A DNA stretch of 64,000 nt. Origin: Chryseobacterium sp. GTDB taxonomy: Bacteria; Bacteroidota; Bacteroidia; Flavobacteriales; Weeksellaceae. The notes under the pieces were generated by a model. It saw nothing but the letters and a program-made list of their open reading frames with translations, did no database searches and had not been told where the DNA came from. The stretch spans positions 26,638 through 90,637 of the forward strand of contig NZ_JAFAJM010000016.1 in assembly GCF_019236175.1 (NCBI RefSeq), in the 5' to 3' direction. How positions within the stretch are numbered: the stretch's first letter is position 1; the number at the start of each line of letters is the position of its first letter. Positions 18,781 to 28,107 of the stretch are shown one piece after another. Both the position numbers and the translations under genes were made by a program.

Positions 18781-19971
18781 TTATTCTTTTAATGAGGAGT
18801 TAGCAGTGGCCAGCAACAAAGCTGTTATAACGCTAATAGCAAGAATGCTGATGAATATATTCCATGAGAATGAATGAAGAAGATAGCCGGTACCACTTCC
18901 CAGAATGCTCGATCCGAAATAGTAAAATAACCAGTAAATAGAAGTAGCGGAAGATTTACCCTGTTTCGCATGAAGTGCGGTCATCTGGCTTGCCATGGTA
19001 TGGGCAGCAAAGAATGACAGCGTAAACAGGCCTAATCCGAAAATAACAATATAAATATTTTCTGATAACAGTAAACACGTACCACAAAGCATAAAAAGAA
19101 TCGAGCTTTTTAAAATATTATTTTTATTAAATCTTTTAGACAGCCTTCCTGTAATCATTGTTCCGAATACCCCAAAAATATACATCAGGAATATAAAAGC
19201 CATGATGAAATGACTTAATGAAAAAGGTCTGGCTTCCAGTCTGAAAGTAAGATAGTTATAAACACTTACGAAAGCCCCCATCAGCAATGCCGCAATGAAA
19301 TACAAACGAAGCATATAAGAATTCGTTATAAAGTTTTTCATTTGTTTGGCTTTTTGATGATAATCAGTTTTCTGCGGATTAAAAAACTTCGATTCCGGGA
19401 AGAGTTTCCAGAAAATCGTCCCAAGAATTAAACTCTCTATACCGATGAAAAAAACGGCATTCCTCCACCCGAATTCGCCTGCTAAAATAGTGGCCAATAT
19501 TCTTCCGCTCATTCCTCCAATCGTATTACCACTCAGATACATACTAATGGCAGCAGGAACAGCTGCGACACTTACTTCTTCGGAAAGATAAGCCAGTGCC
19601 ACCGCTGAAACGCCCGAAACGACAAACCCTTTCAAAACTCCAATGGCAATGAGAAGGCTGAGACTGGGGATCCATGTTGAAATAATAGTGAGTAATGCTG
19701 ATGAAATCAAAGAAAAAGTCATCAGGCTTTTCCTTGAATAGCTGTCAGCTTTAAATGCAAAGAACAATAATCCTAATGCCATCCCTATAGTAGAGGAAGA
19801 GACAAGAAGTGAAGTGTCTCCTACACTTACATTAAACTGTTCTGCTGCCATGGGAAGCATCGGCTGAAAAAGATAAAGCTGAGCAAATACGGAAAGCCCT
19901 GAAAAGAAAATACAAAGTTTTATAGATCGGAAACGTAGGCTTCCCTGGTTTGCTTTTTCGGATGAATTCAT
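18781..19971 (-). CDS. MFS transporter (YnfM/AraJ-like drug:H+ antiporter type)
   Basis: This 396-residue protein has about 12 hydrophobic segments and a loop 2-3 motif (FFAFKADSYSRKSLM) where the family has GxLaDRfGRr. The start (AQLYLFQPMLPMAAEQFNVS) is typical of YnfM-type DHA1 transporters, which export small molecules across the inner membrane. The substrate is not visible. The NarL-type response regulator and its sensor lie directly upstream on the same strand (132 bp gap), so this could be a target. Confidence 0.88.
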   Translation of the reverse strand: MNSSEKANQGSLRFRSIKLCIFFSGLSVFAQLYLFQPMLPMAAEQFNVSVGDTSLLVSSSTIGMALGLLFFAFKADSYSRKSLMTFSLISSALLTIISTWIPSLSLLIAIGVLKGFVVSGVSAVALAYLSEEVSVAAVPAAISMYLSGNTIGGMSGRILATILAGEFGWRNAVFFIGIESLILGTIFWKLFPESKFFNPQKTDYHQKAKQMKNFITNSYMLRLYFIAALLMGAFVSVYNYLTFRLEARPFSLSHFIMAFIFLMYIFGVFGTMITGRLSKRFNKNNILKSSILFMLCGTCLLLSENIYIVIFGLGLFTLSFFAAHTMASQMTALHAKQGKSSATSIYWLFYYFGSSILGSGTGYLLHSFSWNIFISILAISVITALLLATANSSLKE

Positions 19972-20103
19972 GATTTTTTACCCTTATAATGCAGTGATTT
20001 GCACAGAAATTATTCTCCTGTAAATTTCCTGATTATTTTTCAAATCTAAAAATGCATATTTCAATGAATCTCATTGGTGAAACCAATTAGAAATAACGGG
20101 ATA

Positions 20104-20715
20104 TCAGTGCAGCATCTCATACACTTTGATCAGTTCTGCAATATTATTGATATCCAGCTTCTGGAATATTCTTTTTTTATAAGTACTCACGGTAGACATC
20201 TGAATACTGAGCTGGTTGGAAATCTCGAGATTTCCGTGGCCGTCAGCTAATAATTTAAAGATTTCATATTCCCTTGTGGAAAGCTTCTCTACAGGATTAT
20301 CTCTCTTGTTTTGAATAATAATCCCCATGAGTTCTGCCGGATAAAAATATCCTTTTTCAATAACCGCTTTTACCGCATTTTTAATTTCTTCCTCACTGCT
20401 TTGCTTATTAAGATATCCTTCAGCACCCTCTCTGATATATTGAATAGCTACATCTTTGTCATATCCTGAAAAAACAAGAATCTTTAAATCTCTCTGTATA
20501 TTTTTAAGCTCGGAAATCATTTTTTTATACCGAGTTCCGGGCATATCAATATCCAGAATAAGAAGATGATAATAATGGGATTGTAAACGCTCCTTTACCT
20601 GTTCATAATTTTCTGCGAAATCTATCTTCAGCCCCGGATAGGCCGATTCTAGAACAAGGGAAGTGCCTGCTCTTACTACGTAATGATCATCAGCAATTAA
20701 AATTCTTTCATTCAT
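20104..20715 (-). CDS. NarL/FixJ-type response regulator
   Basis: The 203-residue protein has a receiver domain (LIADDH acidic pocket, LLILDIDMPG with likely phosphoacceptor Asp55) and a C-terminal LuxR-type HTH (LSTREYEIFKLLADGHGNLEI split around residue 145, then SIQMSTVSTYKKRIFQKL). It starts 4 bp after the stop of the large sensor kinase, so they form one operon and an obvious pair. Confidence 0.92.
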   Translation of the reverse strand: MNERILIADDHYVVRAGTSLVLESAYPGLKIDFAENYEQVKERLQSHYYHLLILDIDMPGTRYKKMISELKNIQRDLKILVFSGYDKDVAIQYIREGAEGYLNKQSSEEEIKNAVKAVIEKGYFYPAELMGIIIQNKRDNPVEKLSTREYEIFKLLADGHGNLEISNQLSIQMSTVSTYKKRIFQKLDINNIAELIKVYEMLH

Positions 20716-20719
20716 ATAT

Positions 20720-23710
20720 TTAGTTTTTTTTGACAGTTATTTCTACAATAGTTCCTTTTGGAAAATTTTGGCTGAAACTAATTTCTGCGTTAATTTTTTT
20801 TACCAAATGAATAACCATATGCAGACCTAAACCTTTACCTTTAAAGCTTGGGGTTTTCCATTTCGGATTTTTAAACAGGTTCATATAAAGAATCATTTGT
20901 TCCGTAGACATGCCGGTTCCCGTATCATCTATGATAAAAATGATTTTCTGCTCATCCTCTATAATATTCAGTGTGATTTCTCCTTTGAATGTATTTTTTA
21001 CTGCATTATCAAGAATATTATGAATAATAGCAGAGAGTATGCTCTCGCTGACTCTGCTGGATACATTGGTCTCAGTAGAATTAATAATGACTGTTCCTCT
21101 TTCCTTGGCAATTTCCCAGAATAATTTCTTTTTAACCTCCAGAATCCTGTTGACAGGATATTCTTTTTCCTCGAATATATTTTCTGCCTTATACAACTCA
21201 GTATATTCCTTTAAATTTAAAGTAAACTGATAGAGTTGCTCAGAAGATTTATAAATGCTGTCAAAATATTTTTTCTGAAGCTCTACATCATCTGATTCAT
21301 GAAGTTTCTGAGATAACATGGCAATAAACCGGATAGGAGTTGTGATGTCATGGCTAATGGTTTCCACCAGCTTTTTCTGGTATTCCGTTTCTCTTTGTAA
21401 ATTATTTTTTACCACCTCAAGATTAAGAGACGTTTCTTTAAGTTCAGAGTTTTTATTGTGGACAATTTGTTTTAAAGCATTATTTTTTGTTATTAAAAAT
21501 CTTGTCATCAGAAGGATAATAGCCGTTATTCCGGCCAGAAATATTATCGAAAACAGGATTTTGAACAATAAAGTCTGGAAGAAAAGCGGCTGGATTTTGA
21601 ATTTGACAGTTTTTTCTTCATACTTTCCCTCAGGAGAAGCCAGCATTCTTACACTCAGGGTATAATCTCCCGGGCTAAGATTACTGATTGTAAATTTTAA
21701 ATCTTTTCCTGTAACCGGTTCCCAGTTCGTCTCTTCTTCACCGGATATTTTGGCTTCAATATAAAGATTTTCAAGATTTGAGAAATACGGAATATCAATG
21801 AAGATTTCTGCTGTTTTATAATTGTTTTTTAAATCAAGTATACCATCAAAGTGTTCTGTTGCAGCGTTGCCGATTTTTACACGTTCAAGATAAATTTTCT
21901 TCTGATCAGGATAAAATGTCTGAACCTGATCAGGATTAAAAAATACAAAGCCATCCATCGATGGAAATACAAATTCCCCATTCTCCAATGTATAGGCATT
22001 GGGTTGTGAACTGCCATTAAACTCATTAGAAAGAAAACCGTCTTTTTTGGTAAAACGATAGTAAAAGACTTTGCTTTTACCATCTTTAGCATACTGTAAT
22101 AACTGATTTTTAGGAACCTTAAACAACCCGTTATTAGAGGAAATCCAGTAGAAGCCTTTCCTGTCTTCAAGGATATAGTGAGCCGATTGCAGAAAATTAT
22201 TCCTGTCATTAGGCATTTTGATAAGCTTTCTGTCCTTTAAAAGGTAAAAACCACTTTTATTGGTCATGATCCAAACCAGATTATCCCGGGTTCTGACAAT
22301 ACTTTTAACGTGGATATTCTTAAACAGAGGAGTAATATTGTTTTTTCCTAACATAATAGAATACAATCCGTCACTGTTTCCGGTTAATATCTCGTTTTCA
22401 CTATATTGAAAGAATGTAGTGACATAACTTTTAAAACGATAGATGAAATCAGGTTTTGTAAAAAGTCCTTTTTTGAAAATCTGTAATTGATTATCTGAAG
22501 TCCCGAATAAAGAAAAACCATAGAGGTTACCACTTTTCATAAACGCTTCAAAACCTTGTCTGATAAGTATAGAGTCTTTCTTTGTATAGCCGGAATCCTT
22601 GTAAAACCTGAGAATGCTGTTTCTCTTTCTGATCAGTATATTCCCCGAATGATCATACATCATAAGGTAATTATCATTTTTCCCAAATGGATACGTGTTG
22701 ACAATGCCATCATGATTAAACTCGGTTCCGTCCTCTGCTATAATTGTATTTTTACTGAATGGTAAAGAGGCATTAGAAACATTATTTGAAAAATCGGCTT
22801 CCTTTTTCGCTACGTAAAAATGGGAAAGACGGAGAATATTGAGCCCGTTATTCAGAGTTCCAAGGTAGAGTTTATTAAAATCTTTATCATAAAACATAGA
22901 GTAGTAGGAATGGCTTCCTATTTCTTTATATTGTACCAGAAATTTCAAAGCAGGCCCCTTTCCGTTATCTTCCACAATATAGATATTACCGTGATTAATG
23001 ATAAAGGTCTGGTTGGTGATCTGCTGCCAGTATATTTTAGTTTCAGGATCATTATAAAGACTTGGCTTTTCAAAAACAGAGAGCTTTCCCTTGTTGATAG
23101 AATACGTTTTTCTTTTTCCGGGATCATTGATAAAAAGAGTTTCATCAAAAACGAAAATGTTACTCAGGTCTTCATTAGAAAACGAAAGGGAAATCTTCGT
23201 CTCGGTTCCCTTTTCATCTTTATAATAAATACTATTCTTTTCTTTGAAAATATAGGCTGAATTTTTAAGCTGTATAAAATATTGAAGATCATTATAGAAA
23301 TTAGACGAAATAATATTATTAGCAATTCTCTGAACAAAATTATTCTCTTTTGGAAAACTGACCTTATTCGTGTTTTTGAAATGACTTAGCTTAGGAAATC
23401 TATTTTTAATAATAATTTTACTTTCCTGGAAATCATTGAATGTGGTAATACTGTCCAAAAGAGGATCGCCGGTAAATTCTCCGAAATGAAGATTATTTGT
23501 TTTGAAATTATTAAATGTTACAAATGAGATACCGTCATAACGTACCAGTCCGCTCTCCGTTGAGATCCAGATAAAGCCATATTTATCCTTGACAATAGCT
23601 TTCGCGCTGCTTTGCGGAAGCCCGTTATCTATATTATACCAGGTAGAGGTATAACGCTGCCCGTGAATGTTTAAATATAAGAAAGCAAAAAATAATGCCC
23701 AAATCCTCAT
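20720..23710 (-). CDS. Propeller-type (reg_prop/Y_Y_Y) sensor histidine kinase
   Basis: The 996-residue protein begins with a signal sequence and then repeated propeller blades (IDNGLPQSSAKAI, GFIWISTESGLVRYDG, and further W-rich blades to about residue 580), a Y_Y_Y-like domain near 610-690, one membrane helix near 700-725, a HisKA-type segment ETISHDITTPIRF (His in SHD), and an ATPase end with ILDNAVKN, DDTGTGMS and GKGLGLHMV. It lacks the fused receiver and AraC output of hybrid systems and instead hands over to the separate NarL-type regulator. The ligand is unknown. Confidence 0.92.
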   Translation of the reverse strand: MRIWALFFAFLYLNIHGQRYTSTWYNIDNGLPQSSAKAIVKDKYGFIWISTESGLVRYDGISFVTFNNFKTNNLHFGEFTGDPLLDSITTFNDFQESKIIIKNRFPKLSHFKNTNKVSFPKENNFVQRIANNIISSNFYNDLQYFIQLKNSAYIFKEKNSIYYKDEKGTETKISLSFSNEDLSNIFVFDETLFINDPGKRKTYSINKGKLSVFEKPSLYNDPETKIYWQQITNQTFIINHGNIYIVEDNGKGPALKFLVQYKEIGSHSYYSMFYDKDFNKLYLGTLNNGLNILRLSHFYVAKKEADFSNNVSNASLPFSKNTIIAEDGTEFNHDGIVNTYPFGKNDNYLMMYDHSGNILIRKRNSILRFYKDSGYTKKDSILIRQGFEAFMKSGNLYGFSLFGTSDNQLQIFKKGLFTKPDFIYRFKSYVTTFFQYSENEILTGNSDGLYSIMLGKNNITPLFKNIHVKSIVRTRDNLVWIMTNKSGFYLLKDRKLIKMPNDRNNFLQSAHYILEDRKGFYWISSNNGLFKVPKNQLLQYAKDGKSKVFYYRFTKKDGFLSNEFNGSSQPNAYTLENGEFVFPSMDGFVFFNPDQVQTFYPDQKKIYLERVKIGNAATEHFDGILDLKNNYKTAEIFIDIPYFSNLENLYIEAKISGEEETNWEPVTGKDLKFTISNLSPGDYTLSVRMLASPEGKYEEKTVKFKIQPLFFQTLLFKILFSIIFLAGITAIILLMTRFLITKNNALKQIVHNKNSELKETSLNLEVVKNNLQRETEYQKKLVETISHDITTPIRFIAMLSQKLHESDDVELQKKYFDSIYKSSEQLYQFTLNLKEYTELYKAENIFEEKEYPVNRILEVKKKLFWEIAKERGTVIINSTETNVSSRVSESILSAIIHNILDNAVKNTFKGEITLNIIEDEQKIIFIIDDTGTGMSTEQMILYMNLFKNPKWKTPSFKGKGLGLHMVIHLVKKINAEISFSQNFPKGTIVEITVKKN

Positions 23711-23730
23711 ATGTGCAAAACAGATCTATG

Positions 23731-23754
23731 TTTTTTGCATATCAATGCAAAAAA
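23731..23754. promoter_or_regulatory. 10-bp perfect inverted repeat upstream of the sensor kinase
   Basis: The arms ttttttgcat (23731-23740) and atgcaaaaaa (23745-23754) are perfect reverse complements around a 4-nt spacer, about 20 bp before the kinase start codon. The spacing fits an operator or a short leader hairpin; autoregulation is inference. Confidence 0.5.
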
Positions 23755-24452
23755 TGGTTAATACTAGTTTTTGTACAAGTCGAAGTTTTTTTTAAAATGG
23801 GGAATGATTGAAAATAAATTTTTGTCATTAATTTTTTTTGGTCTTTGTGTTTTTGTCGTTAATAGTTTTATTTGTTGGTGTAAAAATAGTGAAATTATAT
23901 AGATTAACGGGTATGTTTTATGGCGTTTTCATATGAGTTTTATCCGGCATAAGTAAGGATAAAAGGCCTGTAGGCTGTATTTTTGTTGTATTATTTCTAC
24001 GATTCGTGAAAATATGTTCTGTAATAGAGATGGTATTGGCAGATAAGTATTTCTTATTTCATTATGATTTTCGTACGTTAAGTCTTGTTCTTAAAGGAAA
24101 TACATTATTATTACTCTCTTTTTAAAATGAGTGATCAGAATTTATTGATTCTCAATGTAGTGATTTTTTAATTTATATTTATTTTTTTTCTGTCATTTAT
24201 ATTATTGATTTAAATTTTAAATTAATTAAAAAAAATGTAGTAATAATTTTACAAAAATGGCATGTTAATTCTACGATTGTTATTTTGCATCTGAGAAATA
24301 GGATGTTTACTTTTGCAAAATTGTTTCCAAATACTGGTGGAAATGCATCAGATCATGATTCTAAGAACACAGGCGATTAAGCATGGCTACAAAAGGTCTC
24401 ATCCAGAGATCTTTTGCTTTTATTTTTTTGCTGATGTATCTGTTTTTGGAGC
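23755..24452. other. AT-rich gap without a supported gene
   Basis: The region between the sensor kinase start and the DUF1349 gene terminator is extremely AT-rich, especially 24160-24260. The only longer frame (from 24313) runs through the terminator of the neighbouring gene and is not credible. I see no RNA gene or mobile element. Confidence 0.5.
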
Positions 24453-24481
24453 AAAAAAAAAACCTCCCGAAAAACGAGAGG
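24453..24481 (-). terminator. Terminator of the DUF1349 gene
   Basis: On the - strand cctctcg-tttt(t)-cgggagg (24463-24481) forms a 7-bp stem with one G-U pair, followed by about ten T residues (24453-24462). The + strand version would have a mismatch and no T-run, so the direction is clear. Confidence 0.88.
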
Positions 24482-24518
24482 CAAAAATTGACTGTATATT
24501 GAAACGTATCTCAATCGG

Positions 24519-25166
24519 TTATTTATTGTTCTTAAGCCAGTTTAATCTGCGCTGATCCGGTAAATGGCTGACCTTGAAGTTTTCAAAAACAGCAGTAAAA
24601 CCATTACCATCGGGACAGGCGGCCATAAGCCCAATCATAACAGGCGTGTTATCCTGAAACGGAGCATTTCTCATCATGATATAATTCTTGTCGTCAAAAG
24701 AATAGAAGATTTCAATGGCGTCAAGCCTTCTTATGGCTTTTATCCAGATAGCAGGAGGTGTTTTATCCAGTGTAATTACACTCCAGTCACTTTTGTCATG
24801 GGTAACAACAGTGCTTATATTATATTTTCCATCTACAAATTCCACTCCGGCCTTGATATAATTATTATGATCCGTTCGCAACATAAGTCCTGCCTGGTCA
24901 AATCTTGCTTTATAGTTTCCTGCTATCTTTACCTTCGCTTCAAATTCTCCGCCATAAGTCGTATAATAAAAAGGGGCGTCATCTACCGTGAACCCATAAT
25001 GAGACACTCTCCAGTAATCACTTTGCGGGGTTACCTGCATCAATAAACTTTTGTTTTTAATTTCCCATTTTTCAGGTTCGTTAAACCAGGACATTTTTTC
25101 CAGTGTCTGAGCCGAAACCTTTTGAAGCAGGATAAAGACACAGAAGCTTAAGACTAATCTCTTCAT
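24519..25166 (-). CDS. Exported DUF1349-family protein
   Basis: The 215-residue protein has a signal peptide (MKRLVLSFCVFILLQKVSAQ) and a beta-sandwich pattern of the DUF1349 concanavalin-like family: WFNEPEKWEI, FYYTTYGGEFEAKVKI, FDQAGLMLRTDHNNYIKAG and, near the end, GLMAACPDGNGFTAVFENF. The family is thought to bind or act on carbohydrates, but activity is unproven. It is a single-gene unit with its own terminator. Confidence 0.85.
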   Translation of the reverse strand: MKRLVLSFCVFILLQKVSAQTLEKMSWFNEPEKWEIKNKSLLMQVTPQSDYWRVSHYGFTVDDAPFYYTTYGGEFEAKVKIAGNYKARFDQAGLMLRTDHNNYIKAGVEFVDGKYNISTVVTHDKSDWSVITLDKTPPAIWIKAIRRLDAIEIFYSFDDKNYIMMRNAPFQDNTPVMIGLMAACPDGNGFTAVFENFKVSHLPDQRRLNWLKNNK

Positions 25167-25254
25167 TTTCTTTTAATAAGTTCTAAACGTAAATTGTTAT
25201 TTTAGCAAAAGTATAACTAAAGCAATTTCACATCAATACTGAAAAATAACCATT

Positions 25255-25992
25255 ATGGAAATCCGGGAACAATTAAGTGGTAAATTATTGAAAAATACCG
25301 GAAAAAAATGCCGGCTTGATATTAAAGTTTATCAGCAAAAAGCTTTAATGCATGCTCAGATAGAAGGAGCTATATGTGTATTAAGCGATATGCAGGCAGA
25401 CAAAAGCTATATTTATAAATCCGGCGCGGCGCTGGAATTAGGAATGAGTTTTCATGAGAATCCCGTGGAAATTGATTCTATCTGGGAAGAAGAAATGTTA
25501 AAAAAAATACATCCGGATGACAGACTTAAAAAATATATCCACGAACTTCGTTTCTTTAGACTGCTTGAGGCTATGCCTGCTGAATCCCGTTCTGAATACA
25601 GTGTATTGTCAAATATCAGGATGGCCGATAAAAATAATGAATATAAATGGATGAAACACAGGATGTTTTATGTTTACTCTCCCTATAACAGGAAACTGAG
25701 ACTGGCTTTCTGTATTTACAATATAGCCCTAAAGCCCTCCACAATTCCTGAATTCTTGATTATTAATACAGTTAAAGGAGAAATTGTAGCCAAAGAAAAA
25801 CTGGATTATAAAAATATTCTGACTCATAGAGAACGGGAGGTTTTACAATTTGTAGGCGAGGGGTACGGCAGTAAACAAATTGCAGATCTGCTTTCCATTA
25901 GTGTTAATACTGTAAGCAGACACCGTCAGAATATTCTTGAAAAATTAAAAGTAAAAAACTCTACACAGGCATTTAAAGATAGTTTTTACTAA
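25255..25992 (+). CDS. LuxR-type HTH regulator with PAS-like N-terminus
   Basis: The 245-residue protein ends in a LuxR HTH (LTHREREVLQFVGEGYGSKQ split around residue 190, then SVNTVSRHRQNILEKLKVKN). The N-terminal 170 residues contain MLKKIHPDDRLKKYIHELR and YKWMKHRMFYVY, a PAS-like arrangement seen in many Chryseobacterium regulators. It lacks a receiver domain. It is divergent from the DUF1349 gene (88 bp) and may control it. Confidence 0.87.
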   Translation: MEIREQLSGKLLKNTGKKCRLDIKVYQQKALMHAQIEGAICVLSDMQADKSYIYKSGAALELGMSFHENPVEIDSIWEEEMLKKIHPDDRLKKYIHELRFFRLLEAMPAESRSEYSVLSNIRMADKNNEYKWMKHRMFYVYSPYNRKLRLAFCIYNIALKPSTIPEFLIINTVKGEIVAKEKLDYKNILTHREREVLQFVGEGYGSKQIADLLSISVNTVSRHRQNILEKLKVKNSTQAFKDSFY

Positions 25993-26071
25993 TTGAGATT
26001 CTGTATATCCGAAAAGTTCACCCTGTTGTTTTCATTAATATTCTTAAATTTATTATTTAAAAACAAAAACG

Positions 26072-26425
26072 ATGAAAAGAAGTGAAGAAATTACCATCCA
26101 GTACTTTACCTTTTTGGATCAGCACATTGAGGATGTGGTTTCAGGAAATGTTCCGGAATTTATGGAATTGAGTGAAATTGCCGGAGAGCTTGCTGTTTCC
26201 CATACCCATCTCACCGATACCATCAAAAAAGAAAAGGGTAAACATCCGTGTTTTTTCTATGATGAGAAAATTATTCAGAAGGCTCAGGCAATGCTTGTAG
26301 AATCTGATGAGTCTATAGCAGAAATTGCCCGGATCCTTACTTATGATCCTTCCAATTTTTCCAAATTTTTTAAAAAAATGACAGGAATGACACCCGGGGA
26401 ATTTAGAAAGTCTCACATCAAATAA
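26072..26425 (+). CDS. AraC-type HTH-only regulator
   Basis: This 117-residue protein is essentially a lone AraC DNA-binding domain: MELSEIAGELAVSHTHLTDTI as first HTH, then ESIAEIARILTYDPSNFSKF as second, closed by GMTPGEFRKS. There is no sensor domain. Length is complete for the Bacteroidota HTH-only type. It follows the LuxR-type gene by 80 bp on the same strand. Confidence 0.87.
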   Translation: MKRSEEITIQYFTFLDQHIEDVVSGNVPEFMELSEIAGELAVSHTHLTDTIKKEKGKHPCFFYDEKIIQKAQAMLVESDESIAEIARILTYDPSNFSKFFKKMTGMTPGEFRKSHIK

Positions 26426-26806
26426 AATAAAAATGTCTGGTTGGCATTTTTTTTGATATTGGTATTTCTCTTTTTAGGGATTTAAAAAGCGTTGTTTTTG
26501 TATAAAAAGATCTTTTTAGTAGACTAATGGTAATAGCGTAGAAGAATTTTCAAAAAAATAAAGTTTTAAAAATGAGATCGTTGTAAAAAATGATCATTTT
26601 TTTTATGATTTATTTATTGATATTACTTTATCATTCTCTTTTTTTTCATAAATTTAGATTAGTAAAACAGGTTAGTCTAAAACGAAAAAACATACTAAAA
26701 AATGGCAGAAATATAAATGGAAAAGGCTTTGGAGGCTAAGAATAAAATGATTTACCTTTAATGATATTTTAATCTTATAATAAAAGCTAAAGGCCTTTAA
26801 TAGTTA
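26426..26806. other. AT-rich gap without a supported gene
   Basis: About 400 bp of very AT-rich sequence with T-runs and only trivially short open frames. It ends in the promoter-like box before the alpha-oxoamine synthase gene. Confidence 0.5.
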
Positions 26807-26814
26807 TATATTTG
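26807..26814 (+). promoter_or_regulatory. Predicted -7 box of the alpha-oxoamine synthase gene
   Basis: TATATTTG matches the Bacteroidota TAnnTTTG box and lies 30 bp before the ATG. No clear -33 TTG is seen at the right spacing. Confidence 0.5.
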
Positions 26815-26844
26815 CTTCTTTAAATTTCACAAACAACATTAAGG

Positions 26845-28101
26845 ATGATAATTGACTTTACAACAGCAACTTTTAAGGATTTTGAGAATATTCCTGATTA
26901 TGATATTTCTCAAAGAGCAGACTATTTTTATGAATTTCTAGAACATATGACCGCTAGAGGACATAATAATTACAGATTGAAAAATACATCAGGAACCAAT
27001 GCGACATTAAGCATAGATATCGCCAACCAGAATAAGGAATATGTGAGTTTTGTTTCCAGTGATTATTTAGGGTTTTCTCAACATCCGAAAGTAAAAAAAG
27101 CAGCTATTGAAGGAATTGAAAAATACGGAACGGGTACAGGAGCATCACCCCTTATCGGTGGCTATTTTGATTATCATAATATTTTGGAAAGACGAATTGC
27201 TCAGTTTTTTGGGAGAAATGAAGATGAAGTAGTATTGTTTACTACAGGCTATGCTGCAAACAGTGCCACTCTACAGATATTAATGCAAAAAGAAGATATT
27301 GCAATCTTAGATATGGGCGTACATGCCAGTGTACATGAAGGCTGTGCTTTCACCAATAAAAAGACGTTTCCGCATAATAACCTGGAAGCACTGGAGCATA
27401 TTCTGAAGATGTCCGAAAACCTGTATCGTACAAAACTTGTAGTGATTGACGGGGTGTATTCCCAGGAAGGTGATACGTCTCGCGCAAGTGAAATTTATGA
27501 TCTTGTGAAAAAATATAACGCTTACCTGATGGTAGATGATGCACACGGAGTAGGAGTATTAGGCGAAACCGGAAGAGGGGCTCTTGAGTATGACGATTTG
27601 CTTCAGAAGGTAGATTTTATAGCGGGAACATCCAGTAAAACCTTTGGTAATCTGGGCGGATATATGATTACCAATAAAAAAATTGCATCCTTCCTTAAGT
27701 TTCAGTCGAGGCAGCATATTTTCTCAGTGACGGCACCTCCGTCTTCTGCAGGAATAGTGAAAGCAATTGATCTGATTGATGAAGAGCCTATCTGGAAAGA
27801 GAAGTTGTGGAATAACATCAATTACTTTAAAAAAGGACTGGATGATTTAGGATTAGATACAGGGATTACCTGTTCGGCTATTATTCCGGTGAAAATCGGG
27901 GATCAGAGTAAAATGTGGGATATTGGTAGAATTCTAATAGAACACGGAGTTTATACGAACCCGATTATGTATCCTGCGGTGGCAAGAAAAGATGCCCGGA
28001 TCCGGATGACGGTAACCGCAAGACATGAAAAAGAACATCTTGACAAAACATTGAATGTTTTTGATGATATTAATAAAAAATTGCATATTGCGAAAAAATA
28101 A
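26845..28101 (+). CDS. PLP-dependent alpha-oxoamine synthase (serine palmitoyltransferase / cysteate acyltransferase type)
   Basis: The 418-residue protein is a fold-type I PLP enzyme of the KBL/AONS/SPT family: VSSDYLGFSQHP, GTGTGASPLIGGYFDYH, VDDAHGVGVLGETGRG, and GTSSKTFGNLGG holding the PLP Lys. Family members condense an amino acid with an acyl thioester. Chryseobacterium makes sulfonolipids and possibly sphingolipids, so a first-step enzyme joining a fatty acyl group to serine or cysteate is likely; biotin synthesis is less likely as no bio genes are near. The TetR regulator follows after 6 bp. Confidence 0.85.
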   Translation: MIIDFTTATFKDFENIPDYDISQRADYFYEFLEHMTARGHNNYRLKNTSGTNATLSIDIANQNKEYVSFVSSDYLGFSQHPKVKKAAIEGIEKYGTGTGASPLIGGYFDYHNILERRIAQFFGRNEDEVVLFTTGYAANSATLQILMQKEDIAILDMGVHASVHEGCAFTNKKTFPHNNLEALEHILKMSENLYRTKLVVIDGVYSQEGDTSRASEIYDLVKKYNAYLMVDDAHGVGVLGETGRGALEYDDLLQKVDFIAGTSSKTFGNLGGYMITNKKIASFLKFQSRQHIFSVTAPPSSAGIVKAIDLIDEEPIWKEKLWNNINYFKKGLDDLGLDTGITCSAIIPVKIGDQSKMWDIGRILIEHGVYTNPIMYPAVARKDARIRMTVTARHEKEHLDKTLNVFDDINKKLHIAKK

Positions 28102-28107
28102 TAAATT

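Noticed and set aside
24313..24555. 80-codon + strand open frame between the sensor kinase and the DUF1349 gene
   Set aside because: It runs through the terminator hairpin and into the antisense of the DUF1349 coding region, and its composition is not protein-like.
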